A stretch of 64,000 bases of DNA from Siphlonurus alternatus (GCA_949825025.1 OX463781.1:23637047-23701046); one strand, 5' to 3'. Shown: positions 13,001 to 24,317, numbered from the stretch's first letter. The notes: a model not told the origin generated them from the sequence alone. Made by a program: numbers and translations.

Positions 13001-14962
13001 ATCCTCATTATCTGAACTGGAATCCGAATCATGATTTTTTGTCAGTCGTGAGTTCAGTGGTAAGTTATCTTCTGAACTGGAGTCTGGTGAAGATTTCTTA
13101 GCTTTCTCTTTTCTTGGCCTAGAACTGTCTGAATCAGATAACATTTGAACCTTGCTGGACTTGAAACTTTTCTTTCTCTTGAAAATTTTCAATGGTTCAT
13201 CATCTTCAGACTCATCAGAGCTACTGTAATTCGAAGACTTCTGAACTTTTTTCGTTCCTGCAACTTTGTGTGCTTTTTTCATTATTTGAGTCTTTTCTTT
13301 CTTGCTTTCAGAGGTATGTTTTAGAGATTTACCACTTTTTTTATTCTTATTGAAGTCGGCTTTTGACTTTGACGATTGAGTAGACAGCTTGAGTGCTGGT
13401 TTGTCATCCTCACTATCTGAACTGGAATCCAAATCTATGGGGCTCATCTTACTTTTGGATTTAAGAGAACTAATTGACACATTATCTTCAGAATCTGAGA
13501 TTTGAGACTTTAGTTTTGTTTTGGAGATGCTAGTAAGCTTCTCAGACTCTGTGGATTTCTTCTTGACAATACTAGACTTATGTGTTGATTTTTGTTTTAT
13601 CTGTTCCTGTTTCTTGCTCTCTCCTTTCTTACTTGAGACTGATTTTGGCTTTGAATTGAAAAGTTTGAATGGCTTGTCGTCCTTACTGTCAAAATTGGAA
13701 GCCTGAGTTTTCCTACCATTTGATTTAAGAAAACTAGTTGGCCTATCATCTTCAGAGTCTGAACTCTCATTCTTTATGTTAAAGACACTTTTACGCTGCT
13801 GCTTAGACCCCGAGGAGTTCTTCTTGTTAAAACTAGACTTCTGCATTGATTTAAGTTTCCCTTTGTCCGGTGTACCACTTATTTTTAAGTTATTTGAGCC
13901 TGGTTTTAGCTTGGACTGGGATGATTCAGTTTGTCTGGTATCTTCTGAATTTGACGAGTCACCATCAACTTTCTTAGCCGAGCTACTGTGTTGTAAAATA
14001 GATTCAATTGGTATATCATTTTTCGAGTCTGAACTATCATTCAACATTTTCTTCTTCTGAAGTTTTTGACCGAGTAATTTAATAGGCTGGTCGTCTTCTG
14101 AATCTGAGTCCTGCTCTTTTGAAATTTTCTCTATGCTGCTAGCTTTGCTGGGGCTAAGATTTTGTTTTACCACCATAGCTAGCTTATCAGTCATGGAATC
14201 TGAAGTTAATACTTGTGTTTTTTTCTCAGGACTTGTTTTCATGGTCTTCAAAGACATTACTACCTTAGAATCAAACTCTTCTTCTTGTTTTATTTCTTTT
14301 GAAGAAAAAATTTCTTCTTGATTAATTCCAGGACTTGTTTCAAGTTTACGTCTCACAGAATTTTCTATCATTTTTTTTTCTGGGGATTTATCCGAGGTCT
14401 TGTTAAAATTCTTATTGATGGAATTTTGGAACTGAGTTGGAGTTTTAGATAGGTGTGGACTTGATACTGTAAAAAGTTTAAATGGACTTCCTGTATCATC
14501 AAGACTATCTGAATTATTGCTCAAATAAACAATTCCATTTTTCATACCAACAGATTTTGTCTGTTCATCACTGGACATACCAACTGTAGGTTTCAGAGGA
14601 CTTTTTAGTGAGGAAACTTTAGATGGGGTTTTAAAGACGTTGCCATTTGGTGGTTTTGCATTTTCTTCATCTGAGTTGCAGGTTTCTGTAAATGGTTGTG
14701 ACTTCTCTGTGTGTTGGTTATCTGCTTGCTCCGAGTCTGATTCAAGATCTTCATATAAAGCTTTTGTCACTTGTGAAGGTAACATTTTCTGCTCATATTT
14801 TTTTATAGGAGCTTCTAATCCTCCATTTAGGTCGGAGATTTTAACTCGCTTCACAGGCTTCTGCTCCAAAATTATGGATGAGGCGTCTGAGTCATCTGAT
14901 TCAATGGAGTCCTCCTTTCGTTTCCTTTTCGAGAACTCTGCCATCTCACCCTCTGTTATCAT
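10052..14962 (-). CDS. HIRIP3: HIRA-interacting protein 3 (HIRIP3) homologue, 4 coding exons, 1080 aa
   Basis: Coding exons read on the minus strand are 14962-12110, 11858-11708, 11113-11018 and 10194-10052 (TAA stop); all junctions are GT-AG, with phases 0, 1, 1. HIRIP3 proteins bind H2A/H2B and the histone chaperone HIRA in the nucleus. Residues 1-951 are a low-complexity Ser/Asp/Glu/Lys region full of SDSEDD-type acidic serine clusters (CK2-like). Residues about 957-1030 match the conserved HIRIP3 C-terminal region (MMHLRNYI, YQKLLEGC, HGMKGTPTL). The CHZ histone-binding motif follows at about 1026-1040 (DISSIINTGNERPRR), split by intron 3. The tail is acidic (ADEDSD). An in-frame TGA three codons before the first ATG fixes the start; the second ATG (14944, residue 7) has better start context. 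A long T-run plus CAG ending at 14995 looks like the acceptor of a 5'UTR intron. The protein is about twice the length of the human one, and the DEK-C-like N-terminus of the human protein is not seen. Confidence 0.9.
12630..13440 (-). repeat. Recent tandem duplication inside HIRIP3 exon 1
   Basis: Two near-identical copies of about 395 bp, roughly 12640-13035 and 13030-13440, lie head to tail in the acidic region. They encode the same run from DDKPALKLSTQSSKSKAD through KAHKVAGTKK to EDNLPL. Differences are a few point changes plus small in-frame indels (for example FN present after KAD in one copy only, and an extra NSR near the end of the same copy). The frame is kept throughout, so the duplication lengthens the disordered region without breaking the protein. 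Confidence 0.9.
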
Positions 14963-15185
14963 CTCTTGTCAAAGATGATAAGAAAAGATTATTTCTGAAA
15001 AAAAAAAAAAAAAAAAAAAGGCTTAAGTTTAATTTCTTTAAAGTGAACAAATTCTGTGCTTTACATAATTATAATTAATATATTGTACAGAATTTGAATA
15101 CAGATAGTAATTTATATGACCAATGTTTAAAAAAAAAAAAAATTGAGTGGGGGAAACGCCTATATTAATATATTGCCCATGTTAA

Positions 15186-15832
15186 AGTAAAGTGCGCGCT
15201 AGAAAAAAAAGTTGAGTTAGTATTTTCTAAAAATAGTTCAAGTCGTCCTCCATATCAAACCAAAATTAAAAAAATTCTATCTCAAATAGGTTTGCCAGAA
15301 AAAAATTCCAAAGTCAGAGTGAACGCGTCGCTTAACATGGGGCCTTACCTGACAAAACCCCTCGAATATCTCAAAAAAATACACCGTTAGGTGGTATGAA
15401 AAAAATATAGTGATGTTCTATGACTCAAGCTTTAACCAAAAACCGATTAAAAAAAATTTCTCTCGAATCCATTTTTCCGTAAAAAAATCAAGAAAATCTA
15501 CCATGTTAATTCCCATAAGATTTTTTATTATTTTTTTACGGAAAAATGGATTCGAGCGAAATTTTTTTTAATCGGTTTTTGGTTAAAGCTTGGGTCATAG
15601 AACATCACTATATTTTTTTCATACCACCTAACGGTGTATTTTTTCGAGATATTCGAGGGTCTTTGTCAGGTAAGGCCCCATGTTAAGCGACGCGTTCACT
15701 CTGACTTTGGAATTTTTTTCTGGCAAACCCATTTGAGATAGAATTTTTTGAATTTTGGTTTGATATGGAGGACGACTTGAACTATTTTTAGAAAATACTA
15801 ACTCAACTTTTTTTTCTAGCGCGCACTTTACT
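15186..15832. mobile_element. TTAA-type hairpin MITE, family FB-6, copy a
   Basis: TTAA flanks at 15182-15185 and 15833-15836. The ends are AGTAAAGTGCGCGCTAG and its complement. Arms of about 320 bp pair around a centre near 15510 (CATGTTAATTCCCATAAG). It lies just upstream of HIRIP3. Confidence 0.9.
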
Positions 15833-15846
15833 TTAAATCCAAAATT

Positions 15847-16085
15847 TTGAGAGGAGGGGAGAAGGGGGAGGGGGGGGGGGAGGCAAGCTTCCCCAGCGGC
15901 TCAGCTTCCCCTGGATTCCCGCCTGTCTATAATAATTCTACTTTTGTAATAACATATTTTTCCCCCATCAAATTATATGTAACTTTAAACCTTACCATGT
16001 TTACCCGCCAGCATCACTGCTGGCATAATATACAAAATAATAATAAATTAATGATTTATATTGCAGCAGTTGTGGTTACACCACT
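15847..16085. other. Purine-rich spacer between FB-6a and the non-LTR fragment
   Basis: A G/A-rich tract at about 15850-15884 is followed by AT-rich sequence. No gene is supported. Confidence 0.4.
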
Positions 16086-17100
16086 ATGACTTACATTTTG
16101 GTGCCCCCCATGGCTACCACTTCCCTGAACTTCCCACCTTTGTCCACCGACACATCCGCAGCGTCCAGCATGTTCCACTCCCTCGTAGTTCTCCTAATAA
16201 ATGAATATTTTCCCAAGTCGCTGTTACTTCCCTGATACTCTAGTTTTTACTCTTGATCACCTCTCCCCTTACATATCTTCTCTTTTGAAATTTTCCACTC
16301 ATCTCCTCCCATCCCCTCAAATTTCTGGTAATGTTGTACATTTTTTGGTCAGCTTAAAGTAAAGAGCGCGCTAGAAAAAAAAGTTGAGTTAGTATTTTCT
16401 AAAAATAGTTCAAGTAGTCCTCCATATCAAACCAAAATTCAAAAAATTCTATCTCAAATAGGTTTGCCAGAAAAAAATTCCAAAGTCAGAGTGAACGCGT
16501 CGCTTAACATGGGGCCTTACCTGACAAAAACCCTCGAATATCTCGAAAAAATACACCGTTAGGTGGTATGAAAAAAATATAGTGATGTTCTATGACCCAA
16601 GCATTAACCAAAAACCGATTAAAAAAAATTCTCTCGAATCCATTTTTCCGTAAAAAAATAATAAAAAATCTTATGGGAATTAACATGGTAGATTTTCTTG
16701 ATTTTTTTACGGAAAAATGGATTCGAGAGAAATTTTTTTTAATTGGTTTTTGGTTAAAGCTTGGGTCATAGAACATCACTATATTTTTTTCATACCACCT
16801 AACGGTGTATTTTTTCGAGATATTCGAGGGTTTTTGTCAGGTAAGGCCCAATGTTAAGTGACGCGTTCACTCTGACTTTGGAATTTTTTTCTGGCAAACC
16901 TATTTGAGATAGAATTTTTTGAATTTTGGTTTGATATGGAGGACTACTTGAACTATTTTTAGAAAATAATAACTCAACTTTTTTTTCTAGCGTGCACTTA
17001 ACTTTAATTTGTCTCCGTCTTTCCTCCAATGAAGTTCAGCCCAATTCTCTTAGCATTTATTGTGTCACACTTTCTCTTAATTTCCTTGTAAATTTCCAAT
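16086..17100 (-). pseudogene. Non-LTR retrotransposon ORF2 C-terminal fragment, split by FB-6b
   Basis: Minus-strand pieces with frame breaks match the C-terminal tail of the non-LTR element at 45545-46772. From 17060 downward one reads MLRELG then LEERRRQI. After the hairpin MITE come YNITRNLRGWEEM, LEYQGSNSDLGKYSF and RRTTREWNML. Several stops and frameshifts show it is dead. FB-6b (16358-17003) is inserted in the middle at a TTAA. Confidence 0.75.
16358..17003. mobile_element. TTAA-type hairpin MITE, family FB-6, copy b
   Basis: TTAA flanks at 16354-16357 and 17004-17007; ends AGTAAAGAGCGCGCTAG / CTAGCGTGCACTTAACT. It is nearly identical in sequence to copies a and d and disrupts an older non-LTR fragment. 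Confidence 0.9.
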
Positions 17101-17206
17101 TAAGAGAAAAGTCAGAGATTTGAAGATTGAGCCCACAGTGGTCTAATAGGATAAGGTGCAGCACGCGAATTACTGTGGGGAGTCCCACCTTGGCGAAAAC
17201 TTTTAA

Positions 17207-17353
17207 GGTCTGTTCGTAAACCCTGCTCGGTGTATTAGTACTCTGAGCAAGTTTACGAACAAAAAAACGTCATTTGCACTGTACTCCCTACCCCACCCTC
17301 TGAGCTGGAGGGGGCAAGGTGTACAACGAGCAGGGTTTATGTACGAACAGACC
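17207..17353. mobile_element. Small hairpin element
   Basis: GGTCTGTTCGTAAACCCTGCTCG is mirrored by CGAGCAGGGTTTATGTACGAACAGACC. The core is short and contains CTGAGCAAGTTTACGAAC. No coding capacity. Confidence 0.75.
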
Positions 17354-17766
17354 AATCGATTCTAATTTTTATTATTATTATTTTTTAACAGATATACACT
17401 TCAAAGAACTTACAGCTCACGGCAGGGTAATGAGTAGGGATAAGGTAGGGAAAGGATGCTGGTTGGCCACGGCCTGTTACTCGTCCCAGCATAATCACTG
17501 AGGTGAGACTGAGGGAACCGTGGAAAACCTCAGTCAGGACAGACACCTCTACTTTTTATCAATAAACCAAAATGATGTCCAAAGCCTGGGGAACCATACA
17601 TAAAAGTGCATCACTGCATTGGGTGTTAAGTGGAATGCGAGATGAATTTACCCCCCAGGGGAGGAAGCAACATAACTTTTACTTGAAAAAAGGGTCACCC
17701 GGCCATCTAAGTACTAATAACGACGCTCGACTTCGGTGATCAAAGGAGAACCTGTCAGTGCACTGC
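17352..17766 (-). mobile_element. 5S-rRNA-headed SINE
   Basis: On the minus strand the head (about 17745-17693) reads GATCACCGAAGTCGAGCGTC then TTAGTACTTAGATGG, matching the box A and box C parts of 5S rRNA. Further on (17545-17462) comes a central domain, CTGACTGAGGTTTTCCACGG and TTATGCTGGGACGA. That domain is shared with the tRNA-headed SINE at 23306-23708. It ends in an AAT-type microsatellite tail. Confidence 0.75.
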
Positions 17767-18242
17767 GCCATGCTTATTGACCTCTTTCAAATATACACAT
17801 GTATGCAGTCATGGAGAAAGAAATGGCATGTACGGCAACACGGCGGCCAACAAGCTATATATGTACGTACAGTATATAGCGGTACAGTATATATACACTA
17901 CATACACGTACGTGCCGCTAAAAGCTGGATGCAAAACAAGCAAATTACTTAATTGTGATCAAAAGCAGTGATAAAAGTGCGGCGGAACGGTCCGGAACGC
18001 CGTTTCGGTAAAAAAAATTAGGCGAAACGCAGTTCCACTTGAAAGGGTGGTTCGAATTGTAAGAAACTTGTATTTTAATTTTAAAATATAAAAATAAGTC
18101 AAATTTTTTCATTAAGGAAATTTAAAATTTTGAGAAAAAATTGCTCGCTTTGCTCGCATTTCATGGTCTTCTTCTTATTATAACGATAAAATACATATAA
18201 ATAAGAATACAAGCGCCTAGCTTGAGTTCAGAAAGCTCTTAA

Positions 18243-18597
18243 GGGTAAGGTAACGCCACCAATGTTAAAAAAAATCCCTCACACAAAAATTCTGAAAAAA
18301 ATTTAAAATGTACTCCTCTACACCCCCTATCAGTAGGTAAAATATCAGGTATACAAATACGATCTAGTTTTTGAGTTATGAATTTTTAAAGTTGGCTAAT
18401 TTAACATGGAGAAATGGAATTCCCATGTTAAATTACTCAACTGTAAAAATTCATAACTCAAAAACTAGATCGTATTTGTATACATGATATTTTAACTACT
18501 GCCATGATAGGGGATGTAGAGGAGAACATTTTAAATTTTTTTCAGAATTTTTGTGTGAGGGACTTTTTTTAACATTGGTGGCGTTACCTTAATACCC
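18243..18597. mobile_element. TTAA-type hairpin MITE, family FB-4a, copy 2
   Basis: TTAA flanks at 18239-18242 and 18598-18601; starts GGGTAAGGTAACGCC. The arms pair around GGAGAAATGGAATTCC. Same family as 6496-6843. Confidence 0.88.
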
Positions 18598-19016
18598 TTA
18601 ATTGTAACCAAAGTGTTTTTTTTTTCTTATTTTTCTTATTTAATATTATTTTTACAGTGTATATGGGGAACTTAAAAAAAAGGCATATAAAATGGCGTAA
18701 TTATAAGCATTATTCAAACTTATAGCAGCAGCTAGCCCTTATGTGAACATTAAAAAAATGTACATAATATTATTTATTTATAAATAATGTGTTGCAATGA
18801 TGCTACCACATGCACATTATATAATTTATTATACATACGTATGCTATAAATTTCACGCGTATATATACTATATTTAATATATTATATTATTTGGTAAATT
18901 CGCGCGTGCATTGCATGAACAAACACGTTCTTGGTTTTTGGCACACCAAATAGTCAAATTGCAGCAGCCGGGGTCTTTCGGAATGCAACTGCATGATGGT
19001 ATATTATGGTTTATAT

Positions 19017-20398
19017 CAGAGTCTTCTGCGCGCAATGTTTTTAACAAAACATTGTTCAATGTCTGTCGCGTGGTGTAATTTTCGATTGTTGAACGCGAGA
19101 AAGCAAAAATATAAACAAACTTCGTTGTTTACAATTTTTTGCCGCTGGCGGCGCCACCAGCGAGCGGTAATTATCAAGGAAAGCATTATGAATAACATGA
19201 AAAACTAATAGAAATAATTAAAAAATTGAGGACATGTTTTCAAAAATCAAGTGAAATGGAAAGAAACATGCGCGGAAATTTTATAGAAAAAATTAAGAAT
19301 TTTTAACGGTTTTTTATCATTGAAACGGTCGAAGAAATGTGGAGCGATAACCATGGTGTAAGTAATGTATATCATTTCTGTGTTCCCAAGGGCTTGTAAG
19401 CTCTAAAATCTTTTAGCTAGCAGTTCTGACAGGACTTGGCTGCCCTTACCAGCCGCACCAGTGTCCATTTCTTGATTTATTTAAAAATAAAAAGCAATAT
19501 AATAGGGTTTTAAAATTGTACCTTTGAATTTCTTATATCCTGAAGATATAGCAGTAATTCGATAATTTACAAGTTTCTATTCTTTTAGACTTTAATGCTG
19601 GAGTGACTGGAGTCCCATCTAACATCTATGATTGCATAGAATAACATTAAAGACAATGAAACGCAAACCTCAGTCTGCGTCGTCTTTTCTATGTGCTAAA
19701 AAAAAGATAAAGAACCGTTATATTTACTAATAATTAATTTTTTACATTACCTGGATCAATGTAGTACGAAATAATGATATTTTTTTATACTTTTGGTGTG
19801 ATATTTTGGAAGTTATCGTTACATTTAGGCGTCAACTCTCGAATTTCCTATGTTAAGGTAGAGATAACGTCAAACAGCTGTTCGACGTAATCCCCTTTGA
19901 TTAACATGTAAACCTTAGCAAATTGACAAAAATTCTGAAATTTTTTTGAGAGGCAGATATTAGTGCCTAAAAGCCATAGAAAAAGTTTCAAAAACATTTA
20001 ACGAGCCGATTTTTTTAAATTAATATTATAGTTTGGCTCTCCATGGGAAAGCCCTATGCTGAAAATTAAAAAAATTAATTAAAAAAAAACGGCTCGTTAA
20101 ATCGTTTTGAAATTTTTTACATGGCCTTTAGGCACTAATATCTGCCTCTCAAAAAAATTTCAGAATTTTTGTCAATTTGCTAAGGTTTACATGTTAATCA
20201 AAGGGCATTACGTCGATCAGCTGTTCGGCGTTATCTCTACCTTAAACAATGGCGCATAGTCAACAAAAACCGCTCGCTAGTGGCGCCTCTGGTCACTCTG
20301 GCGGGCGCAAAATGGAACTAAAGCGTCACGCAATAATCGGACCACGCGACAGACATTGAACAATGTTTTGTTAAAAACATTGCGCGCAGAAGACTCTG
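19017..20398. mobile_element. hAT-type element with 8-bp target duplication
   Basis: The termini CAGAGTCTTCTGCGCGC and GCGCGCAGAAGACTCTG extend into inverted repeats of more than 55 bp. They are flanked by GTTTATAT at 19009-19016 and 20399-20406 (perfect 8 bp). No transposase is visible. A TTAA MITE (19857-20241) is nested inside. Confidence 0.88.
19857..20241. mobile_element. TTAA-type hairpin MITE, family FB-5
   Basis: TTAA at 19853-19856 and 20242-20245; ends GGTAGAGATAACG and CGTTATCTCTACC. The arms carry TTAACGAGCC / GGCTCGTTAA. The outer 11 bp are shared with family FB-4b, but the interior is unrelated. Confidence 0.88.
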
Positions 20399-20599
20399 GT
20401 TTATATTTAAAAGCATAAATTTACATTATTAATACTTTCAGCAATTGCAATAAAAAGAGGGCACATTTGTCTTTGATTTTTGGCTGCGCAACAAATATTG
20501 GAGTATTATTTTGATCAACGCCAATAAATCCAATAAGAACTTAAAAATAAAAGAAACACCATGCAGCTGCATGATGATCTATATAGCTTTTATCATTAA

Positions 20600-20970
20600 G
20601 GTAGAGATAATACGGATCAGCTGGCCCAATGCTAAAAAAATCCCATTCATATAAAAATTATGAAAAAAATTTAAAATGTTCTCCTCTACATCCCCTATCA
20701 GTAGGTAAAATATCAGGTATACAAAAACGAGCTAGTTTTCGAGTTATTAATTTTTAAAGTTGACTAATTTAGCATGGAAGTTTCATTTCTCCATGTTAAA
20801 GTAGTCAACTTTAAAAATTAATAACTCAAAAACTAGCTCGTTTTTGTATACCTGATATATTTTACCTACTGATAGGGGATGTAGAGGAGAACATTTTAAA
20901 TTTTTTTCATAATTTTTATGAATGGGATATTTTTAGCATTGGGGGCCAGCTGATCCGTATTATCTCTACC
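20600..20970. mobile_element. TTAA-type hairpin MITE, family FB-4b, copy 1
   Basis: TTAA at 20596-20599 and 20971-20974. The ends are GGTAGAGATAATACGGATC and its complement; the interior is close to FB-4a (GTTCTCCTCTACA, TATCAGGTATACAAA). It therefore looks like a chimera of FB-5-type ends and an FB-4a-type body. Confidence 0.88.
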
Positions 20971-21483
20971 TTAAAATAAAGTTTTTTGTTGCATGCGTGT
21001 TTTGTACTCTCCATATATATACAACAAACTTTTAATAAATTAAATTAATTTTTTCATACCTCTCAAAATGCTAGAGACGTGTCCATATAACACCTAGCAA
21101 CTGGGGCTCCTAATTAAGGGACCGACCTTAATTTTTTTTTTTATAATTTTTGGACCTATATACCAATCTAGAGCGTACTTGAGTAAGTTCGCTCTGACCA
21201 ATCGATTCAAAAATAAAAAATGGATCCCAAAAACTATTTTTGAAAATTCAAATAATTTAAATTTAGATTTTAACTACAACAAGTTTGGGGAGGGAACAAG
21301 TTGAGCAAATTATTTTCTGTTTCGTGACAAACGGAATGGATTTTTCATTACGTTGCAAAATTAATTCGAGGTCTTCTATTCAGGTCATGCATTAATTGCA
21401 ATAAGAAAAAAAAAAAAAAAATGCAGGTATAGTCATGATACAGTAGAGGTATAGTAGCATTCAAATTTTATCACTTGCGTTCA

Positions 21484-21666
21484 GGCGCGGATCCAATTAA
21501 GGGGGGGGGGGGGCGATCGCACCTCCCAAAATACTGTACGTACATTGAAGATGTTACCACCCCCCACCCGTCGCCCCCCTCCCCACCCCAAAATTTAACA
21601 TTGCGGGAGAAGGCGCCCCCCCCCCCCCCCCCCCCAGAGCCGCGGGCTGGATCCGCCCCTCGTTCC
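21484..21666. mobile_element. GC-rich MITE with G and C homopolymers
   Basis: GGCGCGGATCCA at the left and TGGATCCGCCCC at the right form short inverted repeats around a G14-type run, a C-rich block and a C21-type run. No clear target duplication was found. Confidence 0.55.
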
Positions 21667-22202
21667 GGCAAAAAATTGAAACCACTTTTACTACTGATCA
21701 AAATTTAAGTAACAATTAAAATTAACACTCGATCAGAAAACTGATATGGTACTTCTGCTACTTCAACCATCCTCCTCGCACCCCCCCAAACCGCGGTCAA
21801 ACTTTAATTGTTAGTCGAGCTATTAGGTTTTTTATGTACATTTATGCATACCTTCGCTTTCGATTGAGCCTTGCTATTATGCCTGTTTAAAAAAATGTTG
21901 GCCTAAATTTTTGCATAATACATAAGGCAAACTTAAATTATAATGCAGAGCAAAATAATAGCTTAAAAGAGTTAAAAAATTGGAAGAAACCTGCTGCGTG
22001 CTAAACTGCTAAACAAATCGCCGAGTTCGCGACGCTGGCCAGTTGGGACGTTGGGACGCTGCGTCACGCTGCGACGCGAAACATATGACTTTTTCCCTCC
22101 AAATCCAAATAAAAAGCACTGCGATAAATAATTTCGCGGGAATTTATTATAATTGTAAAACGCTATATTTGTATCATGGTAAAACGCAGAATCTGTAGAT
22201 CC

Positions 22203-22901
22203 CATTGAGCTCTATACAAGGCTAGAGGGCTAATCAGCTGTTTTAGGCGCGCACGGCGTCTGGGAGGAAAGTGGGTGGTGGTCTAGGATCATGTATGTAT
22301 GTACATACAAGATCCTTGGTGGTGGTCGGTGCTATCGAATGCCTGGTTGACCAACCTAAGAAAGTTTCCTTATAAAATAAATATTAAAAGTTACACTGCA
22401 GTTGGCAATTCTGAGGAGAATACGTTGGAATGTGTGACGAAAGCGCAATCTCCCACCCACAGTATAGAGAAGATAGTAGAGAAAGTCGTATGTTAGAATC
22501 GAAGTCGAAAACTGCTCGCGTCAACGGCATGTTTGTCCGCCGCAATGTTAAAATCATAGGAAAGGGGCACGACCAAATGGGGCATCCTGCAATGTTATGG
22601 TATAGGAGAATCAACTATAATCTGCTCTAACTCGGAAATTATTAAAGCTAGCACAGTGGAACTTTCACTAAAATATTAGAAAAAAAATCTAGTATTTTTT
22701 ACAAAAAAAAAGTAAGCTCTTAACCCAATATTCAAAAAGTGTCAAAAATTGACTTCAGCTCCCCCGTAGCGCAGGTATGGGAGTTTGGCTACTATCTTTC
22801 CTGTACTGTGCTCCCACCCTTTCCTCCCGCCGGACCGTGCGCACAGTTTAACATTGAGAAGTATAGGGCATTATCCCTCTAGCCTTGTATAGAGCTCAAT
22901 G
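22203..22901. mobile_element. Element with 35-bp inverted repeats and 8-bp target duplication
   Basis: The ends CATTGAGCTCTATACAAGGC and GCCTTGTATAGAGCTCAATG are flanked by GTAGATCC at 22195-22202 and 22902-22909. The interior has a GAGGAAAG / CTTTCCTC pair further in. The 8-bp duplication suggests a hAT or similar transposase. No transposase gene. Confidence 0.82.
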
Positions 22902-22916
22902 GTAGATCCATACTAT

Positions 22917-23205
22917 CCATAGCCCTCTGGTCCACCAGAGGGCGCTATGGTGCCTATGGTAGATCGTAAACGCATCGCCATGTTGTAAATTGGAAGTAAC
23001 TATTCGCACCGCAGCGGTGCGAATAACTTTTGAAATCGCGATTCGCACCGCACGGTGCGAATAGCAATATAGAATAATTAATTACCAAAAAGATCTTGTA
23101 CATTCATCCAAGGATTTTGTACATACAAGATCCTTGTGTACATCTTGTACATACAAGATCCTTGTTAATTACGTACCGTTATTCGCATCGCGGTGCGAAT
23201 AGCGT
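22917..23205. repeat. Cluster of short perfect palindromes
   Basis: First comes CATAGCCCTCTGGT / ACCAGAGGGCGCTATG (22917-22950). Three ~22-bp palindromes of the form ATTCGCACCGC..GCGGTGCGAAT follow near 23009, 23040 and 23180. In between, TACAAGATCC(T)TG hairpins repeat near 23095-23165. No coding potential. Confidence 0.8.
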
Positions 23206-23305
23206 TCTCGATTAATTAACAATTAAACATAGATCGGAAGGATCAATTTATAACTGTGGCAAAAATTGTTTAATGAATTTTGCCTATTATTATAAAAACA
23301 TAAAA

Positions 23306-23708
23306 CCGGGCACTTGACGCAGTGGTATATATATATACGCCTCTGATTCGTAATCGGATGGTCGTGAGTTCGATCCCAGCCATGCACCGCCAAACTTTTC
23401 ACAAGTGGCGGTTGCTACAGAAAACCCACTCGTGCATCCGGGAGGTGATTGATGGCATCCTCCATCAATTGCCGACCATCCTGACTGAGGTTTCCATGGT
23501 TTCCTCAGTTACAACCAGGCGAATGCTGGGATGGATTGCTTAGGCCATGGCCGCCCCGGTTTGGAAGGGACCCACAAAAGTAGGGTCTAAGAAGAGCCGG
23601 GAGGTTAAATTCTGTCACTTAATTGTGGCCAGTACTCTATACACTATAATAGGGTTCAGTTGAGAAGCTAAAAAAAAAAAAAAAATAAAAAATAAATAAA
23701 AAAAAAAT
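23306..23708 (+). mobile_element. tRNA-headed SINE (Thr-like) with A-rich tail
   Basis: The head reads GACGCAGTGGTA (box A-like), a CTCTGATTCGTAATCGG anticodon arm with CGT, and box B GAGTTCGATCC at 23366-23376. A TATATATA expansion interrupts the D-loop region. The body contains CTGACTGAGGTTTCCATGG and GCGAATGCTGGGATGG, the same central domain as in the 5S-headed SINE at 17352-17766. It ends in an A-rich tail (23670-23708) abutting a truncated MITE. Confidence 0.82.
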
Positions 23709-23930
23709 AAAAAGTTGACTAATTTAGCATGGAAGTTTCATTTCTCCATGTTAAAGTAGTCAACTTTAAAAATTAATAACTCAAAAACTAGCTCGTTTTT
23801 GTATACCTGATATATTTTACCTACTGATAGGGGATGTAGAGGAGAACACTTTAAATTTTTTTCATAATTTTTATGAATGGGATTTTTTTTAGCATTGGGG
23901 GCCAGCTGATCCGTATTATCTCTACCTTAA
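23709..23930. mobile_element. Truncated FB-4b MITE, copy 2 (right half)
   Basis: AGTTGACTAATTTAGCATGG up to TTATCTCTACC, then TTAA, is almost identical to the right half of 20600-20970. The left half is missing at the SINE tail junction. Confidence 0.8.
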
Positions 23931-24062
23931 AAGATTAGATGTATAGAATTTGTTAAAGAAAAATTTATGTATACCAGATAAATATGTATAATTAAACAAG
24001 ATTATAATTATATATATATATATAATAATTAAGTCGTCAATAATATATTTTATTTAATTTTT

Positions 24063-24280
24063 ATAGCTATAATATAATTGGTAACTATAAAATATATAAT
24101 TATTAAGATGGTTTATTTTTGTATCCTAAAAATATATATTGTACTGTGTATAGGCATAAAATCCTATGAACTTTCATAAATTTTATGAACCACCTGTTTT
24201 ATATTGTTTAATTAAAACAATATATATAAACTATATTTGTACTGAACAGCGAAAGCTAAATAAAGATTTTATTTCATTTC
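24063..24280 (+). repeat. Dispersed repeat with AATAAAGA end, copy 2
   Basis: Matches 2255-2475, including TTTTATGAACCACC and GCTAAATAAAGATT, followed by TTTCATTTCATTT. Confidence 0.55.
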
Positions 24281-24317
24281 ATTTTTATCTCCGTGGCACA
24301 CAATAATAGGACTGTGT

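Noticed and set aside
12150..14978. Plus-strand frames of 60-154 codons
   Set aside because: Antisense shadows of the HIRIP3 first exon, Ser/Leu/Phe-rich because the sense strand is Ser/Glu/Lys-rich.
17140..17200. Possible tRNA gene (CAGTGGTCTAATAGGATAAGG)
   Set aside because: Box A-like start only; the anticodon arm and T-arm do not fold and box B is missing. At most a decayed SINE head.
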